Part shown: positions 1-9,177 of the stretch, piece by piece | Layout: every line of letters starts with the position of its first letter | Position numbering within the stretch: position 1 is the stretch's first letter | From: Styela clava | Lineage: Eukaryota > Chordata > Ascidiacea > Stolidobranchia > Styelidae | Direction of reading: 5' to 3' | DNA: 64,000 nucleotides | NCBI RefSeq assembly: GCF_964204865.1 | Contig: NW_027556492.1 | Location: 121,380 to 185,379, forward strand | The notes under the pieces: model-generated | The model's input: only the letters and a program-made list of their open reading frames with translations | Database searches by the model: none | Told to the model about the DNA's origin: nothing | Program-made: the position numbers and the translations under genes

Positions 1-154
1 TTGCCAAATTGTTTAAATTATTTATAATTAAATTATTTATAATTTTTTTGGCGTTGTCTGTTTCAAATGTAATTTTTTCGAGATTTTCGAAATCGTTTTT
101 GTTGTCAAGTGTCGAGAAAATGGCCAATAATTTATTTTTTTGCTTTATTTCCAT
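1..154 (-). CDS. Hypothetical protein, partial (3' end lies before the window)
   Basis: N-terminal part of the 102-aa protein that is complete at 46191-46499. It starts at the ATG on 154, which overlaps the TAA of the preceding gene by one base (TAATG). The downstream end is missing because the window begins inside the gene. Confidence 0.75.
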   Translation of the reverse strand, partial: MEIKQKNKLLAIFSTLDNKNDFENLEKITFETDNAKKIINNLIINNLNNLA

Positions 155-843
155 TATTCTGCACCTCCTTCGTCACGTTCGAAATCTTCAAGCATTCGTG
201 CCAAGTTGATTTTATCCGCTAAATCGTTTTGCGTCTCGTCGTCCTGCGTCTTGTTCTCTTCAGATGTTGCGAGGTCGTGGGATTCTTCGCGTATACTTTG
301 CGCGGTAATTCCGCAACTTCTCAAAATTAAATCTTTTCACGTCGCGAAATCTTCAGGCTTCAAGTCTTCGGCTTGAGTGTATCCATTTAACGCGTTCCAA
401 ATCTCCCCATCTTCTACCTCGTCGCTGTCGGTGAACAGGTCGCGCGCTCTATCCTCCACATCTTCGGTGCAGTAATGTGCCCAATTTAATTTATCATTTA
501 AACCAGTAAAGGAGTTACAAAATTTAATTTGTTCTTTTTTCTCTTCTTCTGCTTCTTTTGCTTCCTCTTCTTCTTCGGCCTCTCTTTCGTCTTCGTCGTT
601 GTTATTTGGTCAAATAATCACGTATTGCGCCAATTCTACACGGTCCGCGTCGCAGTCTTCACGTGCTCCGCTTGTGCATTGGTGGCGGTTATAATTAATT
701 TTTTTTAATAATCGGTTTTTTTCGTCCTTTATGTCTTGATTATCGAAACAGTCCGCCAAAAAATTATCGATTTTTTTTTTGCTTAAATCCGTACATTTTA
801 CGACTTCAAAGCGTCCAAGTCTATTTTTTTTTGTGTGTGTCAT
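154..843 (-). CDS. Hypothetical acidic protein, first gene of the leftward operon
   Basis: 229 aa in code 4, function not recognised. It has a very strong ribosome site (GAGGAGGT) just before the ATG at 843. In-frame TGA codons at 610-612 and 337-339 read as Trp, and it also uses TGG, so both Trp codons occur. The N-terminus is basic with a small cysteine cluster (about residues 58-64). The middle (about 80-105) is a run of Glu/Asp/Ala likely to be a charged helix, and the C-terminus is acidic. Its base composition is clearly richer in G and C than the rightward genes, hinting at a different origin or selection. The next gene starts inside its stop codon, so the pair is co-translated. A promoter-like TGGTATAAT lies about 147 bases upstream. 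Confidence 0.8.
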
Positions 844-989
844 TGTGGCACCTCCTCAATATTATAATAATAATTAAATATATATTAATTAATTAATGCA
901 TTTATCTTTTACGTTTCAATTTAATTATATATTATTATTTTTTTTTTTGTTATTTTTTTTTTTACTTATTTTTTTTTTAAAATTTTTGC

Positions 990-998
990 ATTATACCA
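990..998 (-). promoter_or_regulatory. Extended -10 promoter for the leftward operon
   Basis: The minus strand reads TGGTATAAT here, an extended -10 element (TGnTATAAT). No clear -35 is seen. It faces the gene starting at 843. The same element is at 47335-47343. Confidence 0.5.
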
Positions 999-1704
999 CA
1001 AACGACAAAAAAGGGGTAAAGTGTTAAAATAATATTATAGAAATTAAAAAATTGATTTTTGAAAATTTAAAATAAAAATTAAATAAAAAATTGCCAAAAG
1101 CTCGCCCAATTAATTTTAACATAGTTTTTTTTTTTTGTCAAGTTTTTTTTTAAAAATTTTGAAATTTATTTTTAGACGAAATAAAAAATTTGAAAGAGAA
1201 AAAAATTTTTTTATTATTCTCTATGTAAGGACTTATTTTTTTGAAAAGCTTGATTATCTTACTGACAGAAAAAAAGGTGATTTTTGCATATGGGACCGTG
1301 GGTTAGACTGGAAGAGGTGAATTTTTTTGAGCTAAAACTTTTACAACTTTTCCGGGCTGAAAAACACGAGTTTTACCTGTCGTAGAACCAATACAGAAAA
1401 AAAGTAAAATATTTGCAAACTCTTATGAAAAACAAAAAATATTATACTATTATTACTTATTTATTTTTTTTTTTAAGCAGTAGTAGAGATAAATTTACTT
1501 TTTTAACGAAATGGCTTAAACACTGGGTAAAGTAGACTTTTCGAGGCCGGAAAAGTTATAGAAATTTTGACTCAAAAAAATTGAGCTAATTTTTAGTAAG
1601 ATTTAGAAAGCTTAGTAAGATTTTGACAACCCGCAGGTATAATAAGACAAAAACCACTTGGCGAAAATTGAAATTTTTTGAGGGTACCAGTAAGATATCG
1701 AGTA

Positions 1705-1713
1705 TGATATAAT
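1705..1713 (+). promoter_or_regulatory. Extended -10 promoter upstream of the first rightward gene
   Basis: TGATATAAT, preceded by GAGTA here and by TTGAATA in the second copy, which makes the second copy identical to the promoters near 3419 and 6804. No -35 at the usual distance. Confidence 0.6.
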
Positions 1714-1727
1714 ATAAATACTCAATG

Positions 1728-1736
1728 TGATATAAT
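1728..1736 (+). promoter_or_regulatory. Second extended -10 promoter, 23 bases downstream of the first
   Basis: TGATATAAT again, 22 bases before the ATG at 1759, with the ribosome site AAGGAGAAA between them. Confidence 0.55.
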
Positions 1737-1758
1737 AATAATAAAGGAGAAAAAGAAT

Positions 1759-2316
1759 ATGAACAAATTAGTTTTAAATTATGAAGAATTAGAAAAATTT
1801 AAAAAAGATGTTGAAGAAGGTAAAATAGTACATATTACAAAGTTATTACCTTTGATTAAGAAATATTTAAAAGAACAATTAAAAAGCAAATTTAAATATG
1901 TTGAATTTACGCAAGTGAAAAGTCGAAAGAGTGAAAGCAGATATATTTATATTAATTGTCGATATAAAGATGATAAAAATGGTTATGTAAGAGTTGATAG
2001 TTACGAATTCAAATTAAGATTTTCGACACATATTAACGAAGGTATTGATAATGAAATGGCCGGTTCAGAAGATTTTGGTGTTATAAATGAGACTTGTTGA
2101 TTTGAGAAAGAATATATTATTGATTGTTTTAAAGATAGTCACGAATTACAATATTATTTAAATGAAATAAAAAGTAGTGGTTTGTTACTTAAAAAACAAT
2201 TTAAAAGATGTAAAAATTGTAAAAAAAGATTTAAATATTATTTAGAAAAGAAAAACAACGATTATTGTGGTCATTTTTGTTGATGATTCACAAACAGAAA
2301 ACCCAATATGATATAA
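1759..2316 (+). CDS. Hypothetical zinc-ribbon protein
   Basis: 185 aa, not recognised by family. The start is supported by AAGGAGAAA 8 bases upstream and two promoters. TGA at 2098 and a TGATGA pair at 2281-2286 read as Trp. The C-terminus carries a four-cysteine motif, CxxC at 151-154 and CxxxC at 170-174, typical of a zinc ribbon. The N-terminal two-thirds is Lys/Glu-rich and probably helical, then beta-rich. Being first in the rightward block it may be an early regulator, which is inference. Its last codons overlap the promoter of the next gene. The 5' end differs between the two genome copies. Confidence 0.8.
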
Positions 2317-2317
2317 T
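2309..2317 (+). promoter_or_regulatory. Extended -10 promoter for the gene at 2356
   Basis: TGATATAAT overlapping the stop of the upstream gene and followed by an AAGGAGAAA ribosome site. Confidence 0.55.
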
Positions 2318-2355
2318 AATAATATAATAATAAAAAAAATAAGGAGAAAATAATT

Positions 2356-2568
2356 ATGAAAACAGAAACAAAAAACAAAATGTGAGGAAATGATTATCTT
2401 TTCTTAGAATGTTCAATTTGAATTAAAGACGAACATTTAAAAGATATTGATTTTACAAAAGAAATTGGACCAAATGACGACGATAATAATGATGCTTATG
2501 ATGATTATGATATCGACGCTGATGAATATTACCACGACGACAACAATTGACCGCGTGAAGATTTTTAA
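2356..2568 (+). CDS. Small acidic hypothetical protein
   Basis: 70 aa with AAGGAGAAAA just upstream. Three in-frame TGA codons read as Trp. The C-terminal half is dominated by Asp, Asn and Tyr, giving a strongly acidic tail. No family recognised. An acidic, DNA-mimic-like composition is common among small early phage proteins, but nothing more specific can be said. Confidence 0.7.
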
Positions 2569-2585
2569 ATAAAGGAGAAAAAATT

Positions 2586-3035
2586 ATGATTACTACACAA
2601 AAAGAAACAGCAAGACAACGTTTTAATGCTATTTTGAATAAAATTGACAATTCAGAATATATATATGACATAGATGAAGAAGTTAATTATCTTGATGATA
2701 TGGGGGCGGGATCACAATTTTATTTTAGAAAGAATTTAAATAAATTGTTTAAAGAATTAAATTATAAAGATATGGAAGAAACTTATTTTAAAATAATGAG
2801 CAAAAACAAAGATTGAGCGCAAATTAAATTATATTTAGATGATGACGTAAATTTACAAGATGAAAAGATTTTTGACAATTTCAAGAAACAAACATACGAT
2901 TTTTTTAAACACATCCAACGAATGATTGACGAAATTTTGAAAGATGATTTGATAAAGTTTAAAGCATATTGTGCGAAAGATATGGAGCGAAGTTTACCCA
3001 TTATTAAAGGATATTTAAAAAATAATTGAGTATAA
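2586..3035 (+). CDS. Hypothetical helical protein
   Basis: 149 aa, start set by AAGGAGAAA. TGA at 2814 and 3027 are Trp. Mixed charged, mostly helical. The C-terminal segment (about 85-145) is rich in Lys and Asp and looks like an amphipathic helical domain. It sits in a chain of small early genes spaced 10-70 bases apart. No function recognised. Confidence 0.75.
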
Positions 3036-3047
3036 AAGGAGAAAATT

Positions 3048-3389
3048 ATGAAAAAAAATACAATTGATTTAATTTTTAAGTTAGTAGGGATTATTAGCGA
3101 AGAAAAAGGTAAAGGGAAAGGTGAAAAAATTTTGGCGAAAAATATTTTGAAACATTTTGAAAGCGATATTAGTGTTAAATGTTTTAATGATCGTTGAAAT
3201 TCGTTTAAAGATCGGCGTCGGGAAATTTTAGAAGTAAATTTGAAACAATTTAAATTATCTACATTAATATTGATTAAACATAGTTTAATTGGTGAAACTA
3301 AAAACAGTTGTAAGATCCAAAAAAACAAAGATATAGTTGTTTATTATAATAAATTGTTTTACAAAGGTTGTGATGCCAACCTGGGTTAG
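3048..3389 (+). CDS. Hypothetical basic protein
   Basis: 113 aa, AAGGAG before the ATG at 3048. One TGA (Trp) and a TAG stop, showing that TAG remains a stop. Basic, with a Lys/Gly-rich stretch near residues 18-28 and an Arg-rich turn near 56-62. Possibly nucleic-acid binding by charge only. No family recognised. Confidence 0.75.
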
Positions 3390-3393
3390 GATA

Positions 3394-3402
3394 TGATATA
3401 AT
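3394..3402 (+). promoter_or_regulatory. Extended -10 promoter
   Basis: TGATATAAT, first of a tandem pair in the 69-base gap before 3459. Confidence 0.55.
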
Positions 3403-3418
3403 AAAATAAAGTTGAATA

Positions 3419-3427
3419 TGATATAAT
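3419..3427 (+). promoter_or_regulatory. Extended -10 promoter, second of a tandem pair
   Basis: TTGAATATGATATAATA context, the phage's commonest promoter form, 32 bases before the ATG at 3459. Confidence 0.6.
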
Positions 3428-3458
3428 AAAAATAGAAGAAAACAAAGGAGAAAAAAAA

Positions 3459-3851
3459 ATGAATAATTGAAGATTAAAGATTATTAAAGAGTTTAAAGAA
3501 TATTTGGAAGCTAAAGAAGCTAACCGATTAACACCTGAAGAGAAAACAATTGCTTCAGATTTTTTAAACATAATGGGAAGTTTTAGCCGTTCAACCGACT
3601 TTGACAATTTCGAATTTAAAGGACGCGACGGGTTAAATTATTACGAAGAAATGGCGTTTGCACACTTTAGAAATTGAGAAAATGACAAAATTAATTTTAA
3701 AAAAATAACATTTAAAACAAATAAACATTTTTTAGATTGAATTTTAAGTATCAATAAATTTAAGTTGAGTCGACTAAAAACAACAATTTCGAGACTTGAA
3801 GAAATGAAAAAAAAAGAGGTTTATCGTGATAAAAAAGGAGGTAAAAAATAA
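3459..3851 (+). CDS. Hypothetical protein
   Basis: 130 aa with AAGGAGAAA upstream. TGA codons at residues 4, about 73 and about 91 read as Trp. Highly charged, mainly helical, with a Lys-rich C-terminus ending just before the next ATG (TAAT-ATG spacing of one base). No family recognised. Confidence 0.75.
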
Positions 3852-3852
3852 T

Positions 3853-4146
3853 ATGAAAAATAAATTAGAATATGAAAGTTATTTATCAAACGCAAAATCT
3901 TTAATAAGAAATGATAAATTAAGCGTTAAAGATTTGGAAAAATCATTCAAAGTTGTAAGTAATAATATACTAAAATTAAAAAGTGAAATTTTAAAAAATG
4001 TAGTAAAAGGCGAAAGCGTTTGAGTTGATAATCATAATAAAGAAAACTATGAAAGTATATTAAAAGCTATCGAGTACTGCCTTTACAATTATAATTTAAT
4101 TAAAGAAGGAGAAGATAAAGAATATGATGAACAAGAAACTAGTTAA
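3853..4146 (+). CDS. Small helical protein, member of a phage paralogue family
   Basis: 97 aa, ribosome site AAAGGAGG. It contains a 'Leu-x-Leu-x-x-Leu' helical segment and a C-terminal signature 'AIEYCLYNYNLIK' that matches 'ALEYCIKNFNNIK', 'AIKYCIKNYNKIK' and 'ALEHCIKNFDKIK' in the proteins at 14091, 14408 and 15254. The family is therefore dispersed at two sites about 10 kb apart. Role unknown. Overlaps the start of the membrane protein at 4124. Confidence 0.75.
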
Positions 4147-4333
4147 TTTTTTAGCAATAGTTGTTACAATGATATATTGCTCACATTTGATTTGCTCAGT
4201 TGTAGTACTAACAACAATTGAGACTTTACCAAGTTGATTAGCTTTATTACCACTGTTAAATCCAACACTAGCTTTAGCAGTTTTTTCATTTTTTGATAAA
4301 ATTGGATGATTAGGAGGAGAAAATAATGAATAA
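4124..4333 (+). CDS. Small two-segment membrane protein
   Basis: 69 aa. Hydrophobic segments at about 8-30 and 36-57, short polar ends. Two adjacent ATGs (4124, 4127) are possible starts, with AAGGAG 13 bases before the first. It overlaps the genes on both sides, so translation is coupled. Size and topology resemble a holin, but location in the early block and lack of a partner make that a guess. Confidence 0.65.
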
Positions 4334-4631
4334 ATTAAAATTTTTTCTAAAAAACATAGTTGATTTTTTACTTATATTTATGGTTGTAGCGTCAATATTA
4401 TTTATATTAGCATCAAATTATATTACTTATTTTGGGTGACTTAATAATATTGGTGTGTTGAAAGTTAAGAAACTTATTACAATCTATATATTATTAATTA
4501 TAATATTAAGTATTGGAACACCAATTGTTTTATATTTTAGTGTAGAGTCAATTAACATACAATATAAAATTATAAAATATTTGTGAAAATTTAAAAAGGA
4601 GAAAAATAATAATGACAAAAGAACAAATTAA
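4326..4631 (+). CDS. Small membrane protein with two hydrophobic segments
   Basis: 101 aa, ribosome site GGAGGAG inside the preceding gene, whose last codons it overlaps. Hydrophobic stretches at about 10-36 and 48-72. The C-terminus is basic (KFKKEK). Together with the gene at 4124 it may form a membrane pair. No family recognised. Confidence 0.7.
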
Positions 4632-4941
4632 AGAAATAAAAAAAGATGTCGATAATTTAAAACATCTTGACGTTCCAAGAGCGATACGTCAAAATATGCC
4701 AGAAGAATTGAAAGATATTTGACGTTGTGAAAAATTTGACGATTTGACAGATGAAGACATAAAAGAAATACATAATGCCGTTGTGACAACTGTAGACTCA
4801 TGAATAGAATTAACGCAAGAGGCCCAAAATTCTAGTGGAGGCTTCAGCTCAGACGTTAAGATGTTTACATCGTACCGCGAAGACTTAGAAGATTTTAACG
4901 AAAAGTGAGAAAATAAAGGAGAAGGAACACAATGAATATAG
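4612..4941 (+). CDS. Hypothetical acidic helical protein
   Basis: 109 aa, AAGGAGAAA upstream within the previous gene (20-base overlap). Several TGA Trp codons and a TAG stop. Charged helices with an internal Ser/Gly-rich linker (about 74-80). Function unknown. Confidence 0.7.
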
Positions 4942-5375
4942 ATTTAAAAGATACAATTGAAACTTTAATTAATAATACTATCGAAAAAAATTTTGGAAAA
5001 GACAGAGCTTTAGAAAAGGGTATTAGAGAAAACGAAGCAGGAGTTGTTGATTTCTGAAATTGTTTTGGTCGAACAGCATTACATGTAATAGTTCACGAAG
5101 AAAAAAGCGGAAGGTTACATATACGAATTCCAGATACGGGAGACAAATTGACGCAATGTATTTTTATTAAACAAAATAAAAAAGGTTGAAAAAAATTAGA
5201 AGATCATATTATGTTATCACTGAATTATCAAAGAAAAAAATTAAAAGAACACATTGAAGAAACTCATAAAAAGATAGCGCGTTTACATGAATTAGACAAC
5301 CAACGAAGAAAAGATATTGAGGCGTTTTATAAAAAATGGTTTGTACTTGAGGAGAAAACAATACATGATGAATAA
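4932..5375 (+). CDS. Hypothetical protein with C-terminal coiled coil
   Basis: 147 aa, ribosome site AAGGAGAAGG. The middle is predicted beta-rich, and about 95-135 is a Lys/Glu/Leu helix likely to form a coiled coil. Overlaps the methyltransferase start by 11 bases, so the two are probably translated together. Its role with the methyltransferase is unknown. Confidence 0.7.
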
Positions 5376-6273
5376 ATTAGATAAATATTATACAAAACAA
5401 AAAATAGCTAATAAGTTAACAACATATATATATGCGGTTTTAAAATATTATAAAATTGATTATAACAATTTAACATGAATTGAACCTAGCGCCGGCGAAG
5501 GAGTGTTTGTTGACGCTTTAGAACAAGTATTAGACATAAAACCTAAAATTCTGTGCTATGATATTGATGAAGATTTAAAGAACAAAAGAGTCATTAAACA
5601 AGACTTTTTAAAGGTTAATCTAAAGCATTCGGCGAAAAATATAATTTTTGGAAATCCACCATTTGGTCGATCTGGACAGTTAGCAATTGACTTTATCAAT
5701 AAGGCTTCAAAAATTGCTGATATTGTTTGTTTTATAGTACCTAATACTTTGCGACGATATTCAACTCAAAAAAAATTAAATAACGACCTAAAATTGATTG
5801 TAGAATTAACTGTTGATCAAAATGCTTTCGAGTATAAAAACAAAACAAAAAATTTCAATTGCTCATTTCAAATTTGAGTCAATAAAAATCGAGAAGAATT
5901 TAAAGACGGAAAAAATTTGAGATTATTAGAAAAACAACCGTTTCGAGTTCCTTCTGTAAAGACGTTTATTTACAATAACACAAAAAAGACTGTCAAATTT
6001 TTTGATAAGGCTAAATACAAGTGGGACGTGGGTATACCTCGACAAGGTTTTTGCGACTACTCAAAATTAATTACAGATCAAAAAGAGTTAAAGACAACTC
6101 AACAGTATATGTTTATTAAATATAATGATGAGTTAGCAAAAAAAGTTGTTGAGTTAATAGATTTTGAAGAACTGTCACATAGTAATACAATTGTACCAGG
6201 TTTTTCGACAACAGATTTTATAAAAGAATATAATGAGATCAGGAAATTACAAGGAGGTCATAATTATGAATAA
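5365..6273 (+). CDS. DNA N6-adenine methyltransferase (orphan)
   Basis: 302 aa. The N-terminus shows the class layout of N6-adenine methylases: 'YYTKQKIANKL' (8-18), SAM-binding motif I 'EPSAGEGVF' (40-48) and catalytic motif IV 'NPPF' (97-100). The C-terminal half (about 150-302) would hold target recognition. TGA at 5479 and 5875 are Trp. No restriction endonuclease lies beside it, so it is likely an orphan enzyme that modifies phage DNA to evade host restriction or mark replication, which is inference. The start is one of two adjacent ATGs (5365/5368) after TGAGGAG. Confidence 0.88.
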
Positions 6274-6811
6274 AACACCCATAATTTGCGTTTTTTTAGG
6301 TAATGATTCAAAAGAGTTATCAAATACTAGACATAATATTGGTTGACTTTTTTGCGATTTTATGGCTTTAATAACGGAAAATACATTTATTGAAAAAAAA
6401 CATTATTATTACTTTAAAGATTACATTTGTACTGGTATTAGTCCAGTTTATTTTATTAAATTGAAAACACTAATGAATGATTCAGGAAAGATTTTGAGAA
6501 AAATTTGTCAAAAACAAAAATGAAATTATGATCAATTAATTATTTTTGCCGATAATACGGATTTAAAACTAACAAAATTTAAAATAAAAAATCATATATG
6601 TAATAATGGTCATCGTGGAACACACGACATAGTTGAACAATTCAAAACTAATAAAATTAAAATGTTTTACTTAGGAATAGATAGACAGAAAAATTTAAAA
6701 CAATGAGTGTTGTCTCAATTTGAGGATAAAGAAATTTTGTTTTTGAACAAATATATTTTTCCGAAACTTTGAAATAAATTTGAAGAAAGTTTAAAGTTGA
6801 ATATGATATAA
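6266..6811 (+). CDS. pth: Peptidyl-tRNA hydrolase-like protein (Pth family)
   Basis: 181 aa, close to the usual length of about 190 aa. Family blocks appear in order: 'FLGNDSKELSNTRHNIGW' (10-27, with the N13 and H23 counterparts of the E. coli active-site Asn10 and His20), 'KTLMNDSG' (67-74, M70-N71), 'DNTDL' (96-100, catalytic Asp D96), 'GHRGTHDIV' (115-123) and 'LGID....WVLSQFE' (136-152). The usual GHNG is GHRG here, so the Asn114-equivalent tRNA-contact residue is Arg. The enzyme releases peptides from peptidyl-tRNA and recycles tRNA. A phage copy fits a genome with 12 tRNA genes. Overlaps the methyltransferase gene, with AAGGAGG upstream. Confidence 0.85.
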
Positions 6812-6812
6812 T
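6804..6812 (+). promoter_or_regulatory. Extended -10 promoter
   Basis: TTGAATATGATATAATA context, 15 bases before the ATG at 6827, implying a very short leader. Confidence 0.6.
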
Positions 6813-6826
6813 AAATATATATAGAA

Positions 6827-7150
6827 ATGAGAAACGAAATTAAAAAAAGTATATTGATATTTTTATTTATAGTAAATGTTATTTTTAGTATTATTTTGAT
6901 TAAAAGTAATTTAGAATTAAATAATGATAAGTCAAACTTAGAAACTAAATTAGTAGAATTAGATAATGAGAAGACAAAACTAAACGGAATTATTAGATCT
7001 CAAGAAGATTTAAAAATAATTATTGGGAATCAAGAAGAAGAATTAGAAAGATTAAGAACACTTACTAGACTTCAAGAAACAAACCTAATTAAATTAGAAA
7101 ACAAAAATAAATGTGATATAATAAATATATGGAAAGTTATGAAAATTTAA
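6827..7150 (+). CDS. Membrane-anchored coiled-coil protein
   Basis: 107 aa and no TGA codons. One hydrophobic segment at about 8-26 behind a basic N-terminus, then a long Leu/Glu/Asn heptad-like helix (30-95) ending in a polar tail. No ribosome site is visible and the promoter is only 15 bases upstream, so the mRNA is probably almost leaderless, as is common in Mollicutes. The layout resembles Rz-type spanins or host-membrane effectors, but a wall-less host makes a spanin role doubtful. Function unknown. Confidence 0.7.
   Translation: MRNEIKKSILIFLFIVNVIFSIILIKSNLELNNDKSNLETKLVELDNEKTKLNGIIRSQEDLKIIIGNQEEELERLRTLTRLQETNLIKLENKNKCDIINIWKVMKI
7114..7122 (+). promoter_or_regulatory. Extended -10 promoter inside the 3' end of the coiled-coil gene
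   Basis: TGATATAAT followed 7 bases later by an ATG (7129) that opens only a 22-codon Lys-rich frame. It more likely serves the gene at 7184, which has its own AAGGAG. Confidence 0.5.
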
Positions 7151-7183
7151 AAAACAAGAAGAAAAAAAGGAGAAAAAAGAATA

Positions 7184-7390
7184 ATGAAAACATATAAAAT
7201 TTGAATGAAAGATAAAAAAGAGTTGGATAAATTGGAAAGTATACTATGAGATTTAAAAATTGAATATGATGCTAGAACTAGTATTGAAAGTACAATATTA
7301 TCACCAAAAGGGGACAAAGACAATACTATTTGAGATAAAAAAGGTTTTTATGTAACAATTAAAACGTTTGAAAAAGGAGGAAAAGAATAA
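7184..7390 (+). CDS. Small hypothetical protein
   Basis: 68 aa with AAGGAGAAAA upstream. TGA Trp codons at residues 7, 22 and 50. Mixed charge, probably a compact alpha/beta fold. Stop overlaps the next ATG (TAATG). No family recognised. Confidence 0.7.
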
Positions 7391-8145
7391 TGAATAATTT
7401 TTCGGATGGAAATGGAAAATATAAAAAAATATCTAGTGACGAATTAAAACAATTAGAAAAAAAAATGGAAAATACACTTATTAGTGCTGTTGAAAAAATG
7501 AATTGCGGTGTGGTTTATTGTGATTGAATGAGATGGGATGAGTCACCACATGAACCTTTGAGAGGTCGTTTTGTCGTCACTATTGAGTCTATGGGTCATA
7601 GATTTGACTTTGTAAACTTTAATATTCATATTTTAGAAAAAAAACCTAGACGATGATATCATTTAGAAGATAGTGATAATGACAAAATCGAAGTTTATTT
7701 AATACTTGAGGATTTTGAAAAATTAGATGATTATCTTGAAGAATTTAAAAAAACTATTAGAAAAGAAATGCGTTCAATTATACGAGCTAAAAATTGAAAC
7801 CAATTGTATAGTTATAATTTTGAAAATATTCGTATTAAAAAAGTTTGAGAAATTGGAAAAAAATATTTTGGTGATAATGATTTGACAAATACTTACCTCG
7901 AAGGTAAAGTTTCACGTCGCGCTTTCAACAAATATCGAAAAGCACTTATTAAAATAGTAAACACAAGACTTTCAAATTGAAAAAAAGGCGATGACCCTAA
8001 AATATTTATTGGCGTATATGCTATTTTAGATTGAGAAAAAGAAAACGTTGAAAAAATAAAGACAATTAATAGAATTAGAAAAGAAATTGCTAATCAAAAA
8101 TTTACGAAAAAAAGAGGATCGTATAAATATAAAGGAGAAGAATAA
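7390..8145 (+). CDS. Hypothetical protein
   Basis: 251 aa, not recognised. Ribosome site AAAGGAGG and coupled to both neighbours by TAATG overlaps. Predicted alpha/beta. The central region around 95-125 is acidic, the C-terminus is strongly basic. Many TGA codons read as Trp, so under the standard code it would look broken into pieces. Confidence 0.75.
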
Positions 8146-9083
8146 TGACAAATAAAGAAAAAGGAAAAAAAATTAAAGAAATGACAGAAAAACAAAGAGA
8201 ACGCGAAAGATGAAAATTATTTTTACGAAAATATATTTGATTATCAAATCATAAAGACATAAAATATCATAGTAATTTGACAAATCGAATTTTAAATTGT
8301 AAACATATTAAAAAAGATGAAGACAAAAATAAAGTAATAGATGTTATAAATGGAGAACTTAAAATGTCTGATATCGAACATGATTTGTTTCTTTTATTAA
8401 GAGATGAAATATTTTTTGATTTAATTAATGTTATTAGAGATAATAATAAAATTGAAGAAGATAAAACAAAAGAACGGAAAAGATTAGAAGTAGTAAAATT
8501 ACTAAAACGTTTTAAACAATATGAATGATCATGAATTACTATGAAAAACATGGAAGCTTTAGCAGAAGAAGTAAACAGACAAAATAATTATGATAAAGAT
8601 AAATTAGTTACTTTAAATGACAGATTTTATGATAAAGATGTTCATGGTAGCGAAACATCAGATGATACTACTCTTTTTTATTTTTTAATTGGAAAAAAAG
8701 ATGAAGATTATAAATATGCGACAGATGTTTCAATTTGTGTTTATAGAGGAGGTGATATTAAAGTTAAATATCCCGACATCACAAACTTTACAGAATATGA
8801 TGACGATGGACATAAAACTATGTATTGTAAAGTAGCAACTTATTTTGATATCCATAACGATTGAGATGATATTATTGATAAAATTAAAAAAACTATAACA
8901 TATTTAGAAATAAGAGACAAAGAAGAAATTGAAGAAGCTGAAAAAAAAGAAGCTGATAAATGAAGAGCATTACGAAAAAAAGAGGAAAAGAAAGAGCTTG
9001 AAGCAAAAAGAAAAGAGATGGAAGCAAAAATATTAAAGGATATAGCAAAAAAAGCTAAGAAAAAAGCAAATGACAAAATGTAA
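8145..9083 (+). CDS. Hypothetical protein with C-terminal coiled coil
   Basis: 312 aa, AAGGAG before the ATG. N-terminal basic helical part, a beta-rich middle (about 170-245) and a C-terminal Lys/Glu/Ala helix (about 255-312) that looks like a long coiled coil. In-frame TGA at 8526-8534 and elsewhere are Trp. Last codons overlap the small zinc protein at 9070. Unknown role. Confidence 0.75.
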
Positions 9084-9177
9084 TTATTGTATTAAAGAAC
9101 CTAAAGGCACATACTGTTTAGAGTGTTTTTTAAAGAACGAAAAAGAGCGTAAAAAAAATGTTAAAAAAAGAAATTAA
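9070..9177 (+). CDS. Small zinc-ribbon protein
   Basis: 35 aa. Two CxxC knuckles separated by eight residues (C4, C7, C16, C19) and a Lys/Arg tail, the layout of a tiny zinc ribbon. It overlaps the genes on both sides, which is usual in this block. No clear ribosome site, so translational coupling is assumed. Short length limits confidence. Confidence 0.5.
   Translation: MTKCNYCIKEPKGTYCLECFLKNEKERKKNVKKRN

Larger units (their letters stand above)
844..1758. other. AT-rich divergent intergenic region, possible replication origin
   Basis: No convincing gene. The left half has long T and A tracts. The right half contains short direct repeats (TAGTAAGATTT twice, near 1593 and 1612) and a hairpin, ACTTTTC/GAAAAGT, around 1536-1556. 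Leftward and rightward transcription diverge from it. A long AT-rich divergent gap with hairpins is a reasonable place for an origin, but no iteron set or initiator gene was identified, so this is inference. Confidence 0.35.
1318..1860. other. Patch that differs between the two genome copies
   Basis: About 27 base substitutions and no indels separate 1318-1860 from 47663-48205, while flanking sequence looks identical for kilobases. The patch covers the right part of the intergenic region, the promoter and the first 34 codons of the gene at 1759. In that gene three residues differ (Y8F, K15R, K16Q) and the other changes are silent. The hairpin near 1536-1556 keeps pairing in the second copy through a G-T pair. 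Confidence 0.85.

Noticed and set aside
1135-1320. 61-66 codon frame in the divergent intergenic region
   Set aside because: It begins at a TTG inside a T tract, has no ribosome site and lies in the region that varies without coding constraint.
2783-3328. 181-codon leftward frame opposite two small genes
   Set aside because: It is antisense to two genes with good ribosome sites, Phe/Lys/Ser-rich as expected of a shadow, and has no start signal.
7129-7197. 22-codon frame right after the promoter at 7114
   Set aside because: Lys-rich, overlaps the ribosome site and start of the gene at 7184, no conservation evidence.
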